A stretch of 64,000 bases of DNA, taken from NCBI GenBank assembly GCA_905182395.1, contig CAJJBL010000018.1, positions 1 to 64,000 of the forward strand, written 5' to 3'. Each line of letters starts with the position of its first letter. Position 1 is the first letter of the stretch. Source of the DNA: an alpha proteobacterium SCGC AAA536-G10. GTDB lineage: Bacteria > Pseudomonadota > Alphaproteobacteria > Puniceispirillales > Marisalimonadaceae. Both the position numbers and the translations under genes were made by a program. Of this stretch, positions 56,057 to 64,000 are shown one piece after another. The notes under the pieces are model-generated. The model made no database searches. It had not been told where the DNA came from and saw nothing but the letters and a program-made list of their open reading frames with translations.

Positions 56057-56140
56057 TCAATTATATTCCAACTATAAGTTTTTTTATAATTTTTTACATT
56101 TTTTTTCTATGCTATACAAGAAATCATGATTTTTATTTAT

Positions 56141-56181
56141 ATTATTTAAAGAATATATGAAATAAATATTCTTTAAATAAT
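56141..56181 (+). promoter_or_regulatory. 16-bp perfect inverted repeat directly before the secA RBS
   Basis: ATTATTTAAAGAATAT (56141-56156) and ATATTCTTTAAATAAT (56166-56181) are exact reverse complements with a 9-nt loop ATGAAATAA. The right arm ends one base before the secA Shine-Dalgarno GGAG (56183-56186). The loop itself reads ATG-AAA-TAA, a start, one codon and a stop. It may be an RNA hairpin that controls secA translation or a DNA operator shared with the divergent foldase gene. It has no T-run and is not a terminator. Confidence 0.85.
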
Positions 56182-56193
56182 TGGAGTTCTATA

Positions 56194-58791
56194 ATGTTCA
56201 AAAAAATAACGTCCAAATTTTTTTCTTCATCCAATGATAGGCAAATTAATAAATTTAGACCTATTGTTGATAAGATTAACAAGTTTGAAAATCAATTAGC
56301 TGTGTTAAAAGACAAAGAATTAAAACTAAAAACTATTGAATTTAGAAACCGATTATCAAAAGGAGAAACTTTAGAAGACATTCTTCCAGAAGCTTTTGCT
56401 ACAGTTAGAGAGGCGGCTAAAAGAACTTTAAATCAAAGACATTTTGATGTTCAGTTAATAGGAGGTCTCGTATTACATAATGGAAAAATAGCTGAAATGA
56501 AGACAGGTGAAGGTAAAACTTTAGTTGCTACATTGGCTTGCTATCTTAATGCATTAGAAGGAAAAGGGGTTCACGTTGTTACAGTTAATGATTATTTAGC
56601 AAAAAGAGATTCTGAATGGATGGGAAAAGTTCATGAATTCTTGGGTATGACTGTAGGTTGTGTTGTTTCTGAGATTGATGATCAAGAAAGAAGATTGGCT
56701 TATAAGGCAGACATAACTTATGGAACCAACAATGAATTTGGTTTTGATTATCTTAGAGATAATATGAAATATAGTTTGGATGAAATGGTTCAAAGGCCGT
56801 TTAATTTTGCTATTGTTGATGAAGTTGATTCTATTTTAATTGATGAAGCTAGAACACCATTAATTATTTCAGGCCAATCAGAAGATTCTTCTATATTGTA
56901 TAAATCAATAGATAAATTTATACCTTCTCTTGAAAAAGATGATTATGAATTAGATGAAAAGCAGAGAACTTGCAACTTAACTGATAAAGGCATTGAGAGT
57001 ATTGAAGAATCTTTAAAAAAAGTTGGTTTAATTGAAGATGGCACTCTCTACGATATAAAAAATATTTCTTTTTTACATCATATAAACCAAGCTCTAAGAG
57101 CTCATATGTTATTTAAAAAAAATACGCATTATATGGTTAAAAATGATAATGTTATCATAATTGATGAGTTCACTGGACGAGCTATGGAAGGTCGTAGATT
57201 TGGAGAAGGTCAGCATCAGGCAATAGAAGCGAAAGAAAATGTTACTGTTCAGGCTGAAAACCAAACATTAGCAAGCGTTACTTTTCAAAATTATTTTAGG
57301 ATGTATCCAAAATTATCAGGAATGACAGGAACTGCCTTAACAGAAGAAGGTGAGTTCTCCGAAATATATAAGTTAGATGTTATAGATGTTCCTACTAATT
57401 TAAAGGTTGCTAGACTAGACAGCAATGATGAGATTTATAAAACTAATGAAGAAAGAGATGATGCTGTTGTTAATCTAATTGAAGAATGTCAAAAAAATAA
57501 CCAGCCAGTTTTAGTTGGAACAGTTTCTATAGAGAAGTCTGAAGTGTTATCAAAATTACTTAGTCAAAAGAAAATTATACATGAAGTTTTGAACGCTAAG
57601 TTTCATGAACAAGAGGCTAAGATAATTGGATACGCTGGAATGCCTAGAGCAGTTACAATTGCTACTAATATGGCAGGAAGAGGAACTGATATTCAATTAG
57701 GTGGTAATTTAGAAATAAGGCAGTCTAAAGAAATTGATTTATCATCTAAAAAATATGAGCAGGAATTGCAAGATTTAAAATTAGATATTGAAGAAAAAAG
57801 AAATGTGGCTCTTGCTGGCGGTGGTTTATACGTTATCGGAACAGAACGACATGAAAGTAGAAGAATAGACAATCAATTAAGAGGAAGAACTGGACGTCAA
57901 GGTGATCCAGGCGCCTCAAAGTTTTTGTTGTCTTTACAAGATGACTTGATGAGAATTTTTGGATCTGATCGTTTGGAATCAATGTTAAGTAAGCTGGGTC
58001 TAGAAAAAGGTGAGGCGATTGTTCATCCTTGGATTAATAAAGCTGTAGAAAAAGCACAAGGTAAGGTTGAGGCTCATAATTTTGAAATTAGAAAGCAGTT
58101 GTTAAAGTTTGACGATGTTATGAATGATCAAAGAAAAGTTATCTTTGATCAAAGAAAAGAAATTATGAGATCTGATGATATTAGTGAAATGGTTTCAGAT
58201 ATGCGTCATGAAGTTATTGAGAATTTCGTTGTGCAATCTATTCCTAGTCAAAGTTACCATGATCAATGGGATGCAGATGGGCTTAATGAAAACATAACAA
58301 ATCATTTAGGTCTAAATATTCCTGTAAAAAATTGGATTAAAGAAGATGGAATTGTAGAGCAAGAAATTATTAATCGCTTAAATGATATGTCAGATAAATT
58401 CATGGCCGAAAGAGCTGTTAATTTTGGTATAAATTTGTTTAGGCAGGCAGAGAAAACTTTATTGCTTCAAGTATTAGACCAATGTTGGAAAGATCATTTA
58501 TTAATGTTAGATCAAATGAGACAATCTATTGGCTTAAGAGCGTATGCGCAAAAAGATCCATTAAATGAGTATAAAAGAGAAGCGTTTGAACTTTTTGAAA
58601 ATATGCTTGAAAAACTAAGAAAAACAATCACAGCGGTTTTGTCTAACATTCAAATAAGTAAAGAAGAAACAGTTTCTAATTCACAAATTGATGAAAACAA
58701 AGATGTAATCAATAATGGCAAAACTTCTAGAAATGCAATTTGTCCATGTGGTTCAGGAAAAAAATACAAGCATTGTCATGGTAAATTTTAA
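56194..58791 (+). CDS. secA: SecA, preprotein translocase ATPase
   Basis: SecA drives proteins through SecYEG. Walker A is [13 protein letters not shown], the DEAD-like box is [16 protein letters not shown], and NBD2 has [15 protein letters not shown] and [25 protein letters not shown]. The C-terminus ends in a zinc-binding SEC-C tail, [16 protein letters not shown], which contacts SecB and ribosomes. Length (865) is slightly shorter than many proteobacterial SecAs because the C-terminal linker is short. It follows a conspicuous inverted repeat and has a GGAG Shine-Dalgarno. Confidence 0.98.
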   Translation: MFKKITSKFFSSSNDRQINKFRPIVDKINKFENQLAVLKDKELKLKTIEFRNRLSKGETLEDILPEAFATVREAAKRTLNQRHFDVQLIGGLVLHNGKIAEMKTGEGKTLVATLACYLNALEGKGVHVVTVNDYLAKRDSEWMGKVHEFLGMTVGCVVSEIDDQERRLAYKADITYGTNNEFGFDYLRDNMKYSLDEMVQRPFNFAIVDEVDSILIDEARTPLIISGQSEDSSILYKSIDKFIPSLEKDDYELDEKQRTCNLTDKGIESIEESLKKVGLIEDGTLYDIKNISFLHHINQALRAHMLFKKNTHYMVKNDNVIIIDEFTGRAMEGRRFGEGQHQAIEAKENVTVQAENQTLASVTFQNYFRMYPKLSGMTGTALTEEGEFSEIYKLDVIDVPTNLKVARLDSNDEIYKTNEERDDAVVNLIEECQKNNQPVLVGTVSIEKSEVLSKLLSQKKIIHEVLNAKFHEQEAKIIGYAGMPRAVTIATNMAGRGTDIQLGGNLEIRQSKEIDLSSKKYEQELQDLKLDIEEKRNVALAGGGLYVIGTERHESRRIDNQLRGRTGRQGDPGASKFLLSLQDDLMRIFGSDRLESMLSKLGLEKGEAIVHPWINKAVEKAQGKVEAHNFEIRKQLLKFDDVMNDQRKVIFDQRKEIMRSDDISEMVSDMRHEVIENFVVQSIPSQSYHDQWDADGLNENITNHLGLNIPVKNWIKEDGIVEQEIINRLNDMSDKFMAERAVNFGINLFRQAEKTLLLQVLDQCWKDHLLMLDQMRQSIGLRAYAQKDPLNEYKREAFELFENMLEKLRKTITAVLSNIQISKEETVSNSQIDENKDVINNGKTSRNAICPCGSGKKYKHCHGKF

Positions 58792-58805
58792 ATTTAATAA
58801 ATAAA

Positions 58806-59288
58806 ATGATTAAATACACACTTAAATGTAAATCGACATATTGTTCAAATCAAAATAATTTTGATGGTTGGTTTCGAAACATGGAATCTTTTGAAAAGCA
58901 AAAATCTAAAGATTTAATACTTTGTCCATTATGTGGAAGTGATGACATTATAAAATCTTTATCAACTCCTGCTTTAAGCTCATCTAAAAATAAATTGTCT
59001 GCTGCTCAAGTAGAGAAAGATGACAGAGGAGACAAAAAAAATACTTCTTCAGTTGAGGTAAACGACAAAATGAACAAAGCTTCAATAATTTTAAGAGCTA
59101 TTAAGAAAGAAATTCAAAAGAACTCAGAATATGTAGGCAATAATTTTGCAAAAGAAGCTCGTTCAATTAAAGAAGGTGAAACCAAAGAAAGATCTATATA
59201 TGGTCATGGCACAAATAAAGAAATTGAAGAGTTAAAAGACGAAGGTATTAATATTTTAAATATTCCCTGGGTTCCTGATGACCATTAA
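58806..59288 (+). CDS. DUF1178 family protein
   Basis: This 160-residue protein has an N-terminal Cys-rich region (LKCKSTYCSNQNNFDGWFRNMESFEKQK...LCPLCGSDDIIKSLSTPAL) that resembles a zinc ribbon, a Lys/Ser-rich middle, and a conserved C-terminus (YVGNNFAKEARSIKEGETKERSIYGHGTNKEIEELKDEGINILNIPW). This is the DUF1178 pattern found in alphaproteobacteria; function is unknown. It follows secA by 14 nt and converges on ubiG. Confidence 0.88.
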   Translation: MIKYTLKCKSTYCSNQNNFDGWFRNMESFEKQKSKDLILCPLCGSDDIIKSLSTPALSSSKNKLSAAQVEKDDRGDKKNTSSVEVNDKMNKASIILRAIKKEIQKNSEYVGNNFAKEARSIKEGETKERSIYGHGTNKEIEELKDEGINILNIPWVPDDH

Positions 59289-59298
59289 ATCATTTGAT

Positions 59299-60072
59299 TT
59301 ATTTTATATTAATGCCTGCTAATCCATAGTTTACCTGTATATTCCTCGATAATTTAAATTCACCAAATTCTTTATTTATCAAGTTATGCATTTTAAAAGT
59401 AGGAATAAATCCAGTTTTGTCATCTAAAATTATTTTATGTTTTGCTGCTTCTTCTATAAGTTGATTAGGAGAAATAAATTTTTTAGGATCGTGAGTTCCT
59501 TTTGGAAGGATACTTAATACGTCTTCAGCAAAAAATTTTCCCAATAAAACACCTAAAACTGACTGATTTATTGTAGTAAGAACTACTAAGCCACCTGGTT
59601 TAGATAGCTTTGAGATGTCTGATAAAAACAAATCTCTGTTATTCACATGTTCAATAACTTCTGATGCAATAACGATATCAAATTGATTATTTAGATTTAA
59701 ATTTTCAGATTTAATTAATGCAGCTGTGTCCATGCATTTAAAATCTATTTGTAATCTACTTTTTTGTGAATGCAAGGTAGCTGATTTAATTGCCATATCA
59801 GAGGCATCTATGCCTGTTACTTTAGCTCCAAGTCTGCACAATGGTTCTGATAAAATCCCTCCTCCACAACCAATATCTAAACATTTTAAACCTTTAAGTA
59901 TGTTGCCTTCAGAATTATTTTTTGAAGAAACTCTTTTAGAATTTCTTAAAATAAACTCTATTCTTGCTCTAGACATTTTATGTAAAGCTGAAAATGGGCC
60001 TGATTTGTCCCACCATTTATTGCTTAATGCAGAAAATTGTTCTATTTCTTTTTGGTCTATTGTATTAATCAT
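59299..60072 (-). CDS. ubiG: UbiG, O-methyltransferase of ubiquinone synthesis
   Basis: UbiG carries out both O-methylations in ubiquinone synthesis. SAM motif I is LDIGCGGGILSEPL near residue 66. The N-terminus FSALSNKWWDKSGPFSALHKMSRARIEFI is the strong UbiG signature, with IASEVIEHV and LSILPKGTHDPKKFISP further on. Length (257) is normal. It is divergent from lysC over 71 nt, a linkage conserved in alphaproteobacteria. Confidence 0.96.
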   Translation of the reverse strand: MINTIDQKEIEQFSALSNKWWDKSGPFSALHKMSRARIEFILRNSKRVSSKNNSEGNILKGLKCLDIGCGGGILSEPLCRLGAKVTGIDASDMAIKSATLHSQKSRLQIDFKCMDTAALIKSENLNLNNQFDIVIASEVIEHVNNRDLFLSDISKLSKPGGLVVLTTINQSVLGVLLGKFFAEDVLSILPKGTHDPKKFISPNQLIEEAAKHKIILDDKTGFIPTFKMHNLINKEFGEFKLSRNIQVNYGLAGINIK

Positions 60073-60143
60073 TTTTTGAATACTTGTACTTATTTAATTT
60101 AAATTGATAAACATAAATTTTAAAACAGAAAGATAACAGAGAT

Positions 60144-61364
60144 TTGGAATTATTGGTATTGAAATTTGGAGGCACTTCTGTCGCTAATATTGATCGAATA
60201 AAAGCTGTGGCATTAAAGATAAAGTCAGAAGTAGAAAAAAAAAATAAGATTATTGCAGTGGTTTCGGCTATGTCAGGTGTAACAAATGATCTTGTTAGTC
60301 TTGTAAAACAAGCTTCTGAAACTTACGAATCATCTGAGTATGACGCGGTTTTATCTTCTGGAGAACAGGTAACATCTGCCTTGTTATCAATAGCTCTTCA
60401 ATCTCTTGGAATAAAATCTCGTTCATGGCTCGGTTGGCAAATACCTATTATTACTAATGACGTTCATGGGAATGCTAGAATAAAAGAAATTAAGAAAGAA
60501 AATATCTTGAAATCGCTAGATAATGGATTTGTAACTATCGTTTCTGGGTTTCAAGGGATTTCAAGCAAGAATAGAATTACTACTTTAGGTAGAGGTGGAT
60601 CAGATACATCTGCGGTAGCTTTGGCGGCAGCATTTTCAGCTGATCGATGTGATATCTATACAGATGTTGATGGTATTTATACAACAGATCCGAGAATAGT
60701 AAAAAATGCAAAAAAATTAGATTATATCACCTATGAAGAAATGTTAGAGCTTGCATCTCAAGGAGCTAAAGTCCTTCATACAAGATCTGTTGCTTTGGCT
60801 ATGAAATATTCAGTTAAGCTCAGAGTGTTAAGTAGTTTTCAAAACCTACCTGGAACGACTGTTGTTAATGAGGAGCATAATATGGAAAAATCTGAAATTA
60901 TTGGGATAGCTCATAACCCTAATGAAGCTAAAATAACAATTTCTATAGTGCCTGACAAACCTGGGCAGGCTGCATTGATTTTTGGAGCTTTAGCTGACAA
61001 AGGAATAAATGTAGATATGATTGTTCAGTCATCAACAATTGATAACAGTTCAACTGATATAACTTTTACTATTCCAGAAAATGATTTAATTTTAGCTCAA
61101 GGTATTCTTAAAAACATTCAGAATGAAATTGGATTTTCTCAAGTTACTAGTGATATTAACGTTGTTAAAATTTCTATAGTAGGTAATGCTATGAGAAGTC
61201 AGCCAGGTATAGCAAAAACTATGTTCGCAACTTTAGCTAATAACCAAATAAACATACATGTTATTTCAACTAGTGAAATTAAAATATCAGTGCTTGTATC
61301 TTCAGATTACACGGAATTAGCCATGAGGTCTCTTCACACAGCCTTTAGTTTAGATAAAAAATAA
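60144..61364 (+). CDS. lysC: LysC, aspartate kinase
   Basis: LysC phosphorylates aspartate, the entry step to lysine, threonine and methionine. It starts at a TTG and reads MELLVLKFGGTSVAN; no ATG lies nearby and the kinase motif begins at residue 7, so the TTG is likely real. GRGGSDTSAVALAAAF and CDIYTDVDGIYTTDPRIV complete the kinase domain (about residues 1-240). Two ACT domains follow (DKPGQAALIFGALADKGINVDMI and IVGNAMRSQPGIAKTMFATLA), which bind feedback inhibitors. With lysA it supports lysine synthesis. Confidence 0.96.
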   Translation: MELLVLKFGGTSVANIDRIKAVALKIKSEVEKKNKIIAVVSAMSGVTNDLVSLVKQASETYESSEYDAVLSSGEQVTSALLSIALQSLGIKSRSWLGWQIPIITNDVHGNARIKEIKKENILKSLDNGFVTIVSGFQGISSKNRITTLGRGGSDTSAVALAAAFSADRCDIYTDVDGIYTTDPRIVKNAKKLDYITYEEMLELASQGAKVLHTRSVALAMKYSVKLRVLSSFQNLPGTTVVNEEHNMEKSEIIGIAHNPNEAKITISIVPDKPGQAALIFGALADKGINVDMIVQSSTIDNSSTDITFTIPENDLILAQGILKNIQNEIGFSQVTSDINVVKISIVGNAMRSQPGIAKTMFATLANNQINIHVISTSEIKISVLVSSDYTELAMRSLHTAFSLDKK

Positions 61365-61464
61365 TATTTTACTACTTTATATTGCATTAAATTTACACAT
61401 AATAAATCATTGGTTGATTTAAGATCAAACTCAATATAAAATATAACAAATTTATGGAGCGCAC

Positions 61465-62529
61465 ATGGATTCTGATAATAGCAAGGAAAACAAAACTTTG
61501 TTAGATCCTTCTTCTATTAATGATACATCTGTATCAGATAGGATAACTGAGGCATTTGACACTGTTCAATTATCTGCTATTGGCAAGATGTGTTTAGACG
61601 CTAGAGTTAAAAAAAGTTTAACACAAGAGCAAGCAAGTTCAATACTTAAACTTAGAGTTAAAATTATAAAAGACTTTGAAAACGGTGATGATATTGAATT
61701 ACCTGGATTAACTTATAAAGTAGGTTTTGTCAGATCTTATGCTCGTTTATTAGGTTTAGATGGAGATTATTTAGTACAAGAATACACATCTAGTATAGAA
61801 TTGGGTGGCTTGAAAGAAGAATATAATTTTCTTACCCCAAGAGTTGAAAGAAAAAAACTTTTACCTTTGGGAGCGCTCTTTTCTTTTTTTGTTGCTTTAA
61901 TTATTTATTCTGGTTGGTATTATAGTGAACGAGTTCAAATAGTAGAAAGTAAAAATAGCGATATGGCTATGAAAGAATTCGAAAATTATGAAATAATACA
62001 AGAAAATAAAAAAAAATATGAAGATGTTATAATAAAGCAAAAGCAAGATGAAAGCTTACAAGTTTCTAATTTATCTAAAGAGATTTTATTAACTAAAGCA
62101 AAAACAGACCTTACAAATTTTTTGGGGAATTCAAATTCAACTATTTCTAATATAAAAGATAATGAAAAAATAATTTTTAAAGATGATATTAAGCCTATTA
62201 TTAATACATCTAAAAATATATCAAGTGAATTGTCTGCTATAGCTAAAGAAAGAGATCCAAGTTCAGAAATGATAATTAAAGCCTTTGGCAATAGTTGGAT
62301 TGAAATTGAGGATATAGATGGTCATATTGTAATGACAAGGTTAATGAGGCCTGGTGAAACTTATGTAGTTCCTAAAAAGAGCGGCTTGACTTTTAATACG
62401 GGGAACGCTGGAGGTCTATCATTATCATATGGTAATATTACAATACCTTCTTTAGGTAAAGTAGGAGAGATAATTAGTGCTCGTCCATTAAATATTGAAG
62501 CCTTTAAAGACAAACAAATTATCAATTAA
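61465..62529 (+). CDS. RodZ-like HTH membrane protein
   Basis: This 354-residue protein has an N-terminal Xre-like HTH_25 domain (about residues 40-110: LTQEQASSILKLRVKIIKDFENGDDIELPGLTYKVGFVRSYARLLGLD), one membrane helix around 133-151 (LPLGALFSFFVALIIYSGWYY), a long charged linker and a C-terminal DUF4115 domain (SWIEIEDIDGHIVMTRLMRPGETYVVP...). RodZ links MreB to cell-shape control. Its place before ispG-hisS is canonical. The GGAG Shine-Dalgarno is well placed. Confidence 0.9.
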   Translation: MDSDNSKENKTLLDPSSINDTSVSDRITEAFDTVQLSAIGKMCLDARVKKSLTQEQASSILKLRVKIIKDFENGDDIELPGLTYKVGFVRSYARLLGLDGDYLVQEYTSSIELGGLKEEYNFLTPRVERKKLLPLGALFSFFVALIIYSGWYYSERVQIVESKNSDMAMKEFENYEIIQENKKKYEDVIIKQKQDESLQVSNLSKEILLTKAKTDLTNFLGNSNSTISNIKDNEKIIFKDDIKPIINTSKNISSELSAIAKERDPSSEMIIKAFGNSWIEIEDIDGHIVMTRLMRPGETYVVPKKSGLTFNTGNAGGLSLSYGNITIPSLGKVGEIISARPLNIEAFKDKQIIN

Positions 62530-62553
62530 TTACTTATTATAAACAATAAGTAA
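62530..62553 (+). repeat. Hairpin between the RodZ-like gene and ispG
   Basis: TTACTTATT and AATAAGTAA form a 9-bp perfect stem with a 6-nt loop starting at the base after the stop codon. No T-run follows, so it looks like an intercistronic stem (mRNA end or processing element) rather than an intrinsic terminator. Confidence 0.55.
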
Positions 62554-62592
62554 CCACTTATTTATTAAATATATTGGTTTCAAGGAAATTTA

Positions 62593-63690
62593 ATGAGCAT
62601 TAGACCATATAGAAACATAGAACGAAGAAAATCAAGAAAAATTAAAGTAGGTAATATTTTGGTTGGAGGAGATGCTCCAATTAGTGTTCAGACTATGACT
62701 AATACTCTTACCACTGATATAAATGGAACAATTAAGCAAATTGAAAAATCAGCAGAGGCAGGAGCTGATATTATAAGAGTTTCTTGTCCAGACAAGGAAT
62801 CAACCATTGCATTGCGTCAAATAGTTAAGTTATCGCCTATTCCAATTATTGCTGATATTCATTATCATTATCTTAGAGCTGTTGAGGCAGCGGATGCGGG
62901 TGCTGCATGTTTGAGGATTAATCCAGGTAATATAGGCAACGTAGATAAAGTAAAAGAAGTTATTAATGCAGCTAAAGTTAATGATGTTTCTATTAGAATA
63001 GGTGTAAACGCCGGATCATTAGAAAAAAAAATTCTTGAAAAGTATGGAGAGCCAACGCCAGAGGCGCTTGTTGAATCTGCTTTAAATCATATTCAAATTT
63101 TAAAGGATCATGATTTTGATCAATATAAAATTAGCGTAAAGGCTTCAGACGTGTTTTTAGCAGTAGCAGCATATACTCAACTAGCGGATATTGTTGATTG
63201 TCCCTTGCATATTGGTATTACAGAAGCTGGAAGCCTTAGATCTGGGACAATTAAGTCAGCGATTGGATTAGGAAATTTATTATGGGCTGGAATAGGAGAT
63301 ACGATAAGAGTATCTTTGTCTGCAGAACCTTATGAGGAAGTTAAAGCTGGATACGAAATTCTAAAATCTTTAGGGCTACGAAGAAGAGGTGTAACTGTTA
63401 TTTCTTGTCCATCATGTGCTAGGCAACAATTTGACGTGATTAGAACTGTCCAAGAAGTAGAAGAAAGACTTGAGCATATAACTGAATCAATAACAGTTTC
63501 AATTATTGGCTGTATTGTTAATGGACCTGGTGAAGCAAGAGAAACAGACATAGGATTAACAGGCGGAGGAAAAGGTTCTCATCAAATATATGTAAATGGT
63601 ATTACAGATCATATAATCAGGAATGAAAATGTTGCAGATTATATAGTCGATTTTGTACAAGATAAGATCTCACAAAGAAATATAAGTTAA
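62593..63690 (+). CDS. ispG: IspG, 4-hydroxy-3-methylbut-2-enyl diphosphate synthase
   Basis: IspG converts MEcPP to HMBPP in the MEP isoprenoid pathway, using a 4Fe-4S cluster. It begins [28 protein letters not shown]. The TIM-barrel has [12 protein letters not shown] and LRINPGNIG. The C-terminal cluster domain shows [12 protein letters not shown] and the third cysteine in [19 protein letters not shown]. Length (365) fits the proteobacterial type. AGGAAA lies upstream of the ATG, and hisS follows after 45 nt. Confidence 0.97.
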   Translation: MSIRPYRNIERRKSRKIKVGNILVGGDAPISVQTMTNTLTTDINGTIKQIEKSAEAGADIIRVSCPDKESTIALRQIVKLSPIPIIADIHYHYLRAVEAADAGAACLRINPGNIGNVDKVKEVINAAKVNDVSIRIGVNAGSLEKKILEKYGEPTPEALVESALNHIQILKDHDFDQYKISVKASDVFLAVAAYTQLADIVDCPLHIGITEAGSLRSGTIKSAIGLGNLLWAGIGDTIRVSLSAEPYEEVKAGYEILKSLGLRRRGVTVISCPSCARQQFDVIRTVQEVEERLEHITESITVSIIGCIVNGPGEARETDIGLTGGGKGSHQIYVNGITDHIIRNENVADYIVDFVQDKISQRNIS

Positions 63691-63735
63691 AATTAAAATG
63701 TATAATGTTTTATTTATTAATATCATGGACTTATA

Positions 63736-64000
63736 ATGGATAAGCTTAGGACAGTTAGAGGTGTTAATGACTTATTAGCTGAAACTCTAAATAATCATAA
63801 CTTTGTAATAAATAAAGGTTTAAATATTTCTAAGAAATATTGTTATTCTCAAATTGATACACCTATTTTTGAATTTTCTGAAATTTTTACAAAACCATTG
63901 GGTAAAACTAGCGACATTGTAACAAAGGAAAATTATACCTTTGAAGATAGAAGCGGTGATTTATTAATGCTAAGACCTGAGGGCACCTCAGGTGTTGTAA
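63736..64000 (+). CDS. hisS: Histidyl-tRNA synthetase (3' part beyond window)
   Basis: The first 88 codons run off the right edge. MDKLRTVRGVNDLLAETLNNHNFV has the HisRS RGxxD start, and YSQIDTPIFEFSEIFTKPLGKTSDIVTKENYTFEDRSGDLLMLRPEGTSGVV contains class II motif 1 and the beginning of the RPEGT motif. An ATG at 63725 is blocked by a stop after two codons, which supports 63736. The ispG-hisS order is standard in alphaproteobacteria. Confidence 0.95.
   Translation, partial: MDKLRTVRGVNDLLAETLNNHNFVINKGLNISKKYCYSQIDTPIFEFSEIFTKPLGKTSDIVTKENYTFEDRSGDLLMLRPEGTSGVV

Overview
The window is a gene-dense, AT-rich (roughly 30% GC by eye) stretch of a bacterial chromosome that is almost entirely core housekeeping DNA. 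Several points indicate a streamlined, probably marine, alphaproteobacterium: class I (archaeal-type) LysRS; the blocks cobT-cobS-J-domain-bolA, etfAB-cobO-HIG1, chorismate mutase-hisC-tyrA, argH-lptM-lysA, aroK-aroB-hlyC-xerD, ubiG/lysC and RodZ-like-ispG-hisS; and a textbook alphaproteobacterial RpoH promoter before groESL. Tiny intergenic gaps, overlapping genes and few hairpin terminators fit a reduced genome. Order or clade (for example Rhodospirillales-, SAR116- or AEGEAN-169-like) cannot be fixed from this sequence alone.

Layout. 1-3.7 kb: partial HTH gene, ubiB-ubiE (minus), mutM and rpsT (plus) with a good terminator. 3.7-4.2 kb: the only long non-coding stretch, very AT-rich, with a 3 x 10-bp perfect tandem repeat and two related palindromes; it could be the origin, but no consensus DnaA boxes were seen. 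4.2-10.5 kb: dnaA, dnaN, recF, gyrB. 10.5-14.4 kb (minus): a DadA-type flavoprotein under a tandem glycine riboswitch, an EamA transporter, a rhodanese and an FAD oxidoreductase. 14.4-17.4 kb: HAD-IIA protein, orphan ABC ATPase, pteridine-reductase-type SDR and folB, then gloB. 18.3-20.8 kb: aromatic amino acid genes. 20.8-25.8 kb: YdcF, zinc-ribbon membrane protein, lysA, lptM, argH, a TlpA-like thioredoxin. 25.8-29.5 kb (minus): yggT-folD-HIG1-cobO-etfB-etfA. 29.7-32.7 kb: YnjB/YnjC-type ABC transporter without its ATPase. 32.7-36.3 kb: cysteine-less DJ-1-like protein, DUF1289, aspS, ctaA. 36.5-41.8 kb: groESL, lysS, pyrD, rpmB. 41.8-48.5 kb: cobT, cobS, J-domain, bolA, hlyC/corC, aroB, aroK. 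48.7-52.4 kb: a tiny membrane protein, a periplasmic protein of unknown function, xerD, accA. 52.4-56.1 kb (minus): nitrilase, grxC, mutT, argJ, a PrsA-like foldase. 56.1-64 kb: secA behind a striking inverted repeat, DUF1178, ubiG, lysC, RodZ-like, ispG, partial hisS.

Together the genes cover replication initiation, ubiquinone (ubiB, ubiE, ubiG), folate and one-carbon metabolism (folB, pteridine reductase, folD), the shikimate/aromatic pathway (aroB, aroK, chorismate mutase, hisC, tyrA), lysine and arginine synthesis (lysC, lysA, argH, argJ), protein folding and export, and translation. I saw no mobile element, prophage, CRISPR array, tRNA or rRNA. The most notable signals are regulatory: a glycine riboswitch whose second aptamer can base-pair with the dadA Shine-Dalgarno sequence, a 16-bp perfect inverted repeat touching the secA ribosome-binding site, and the repeat structures upstream of dnaA.
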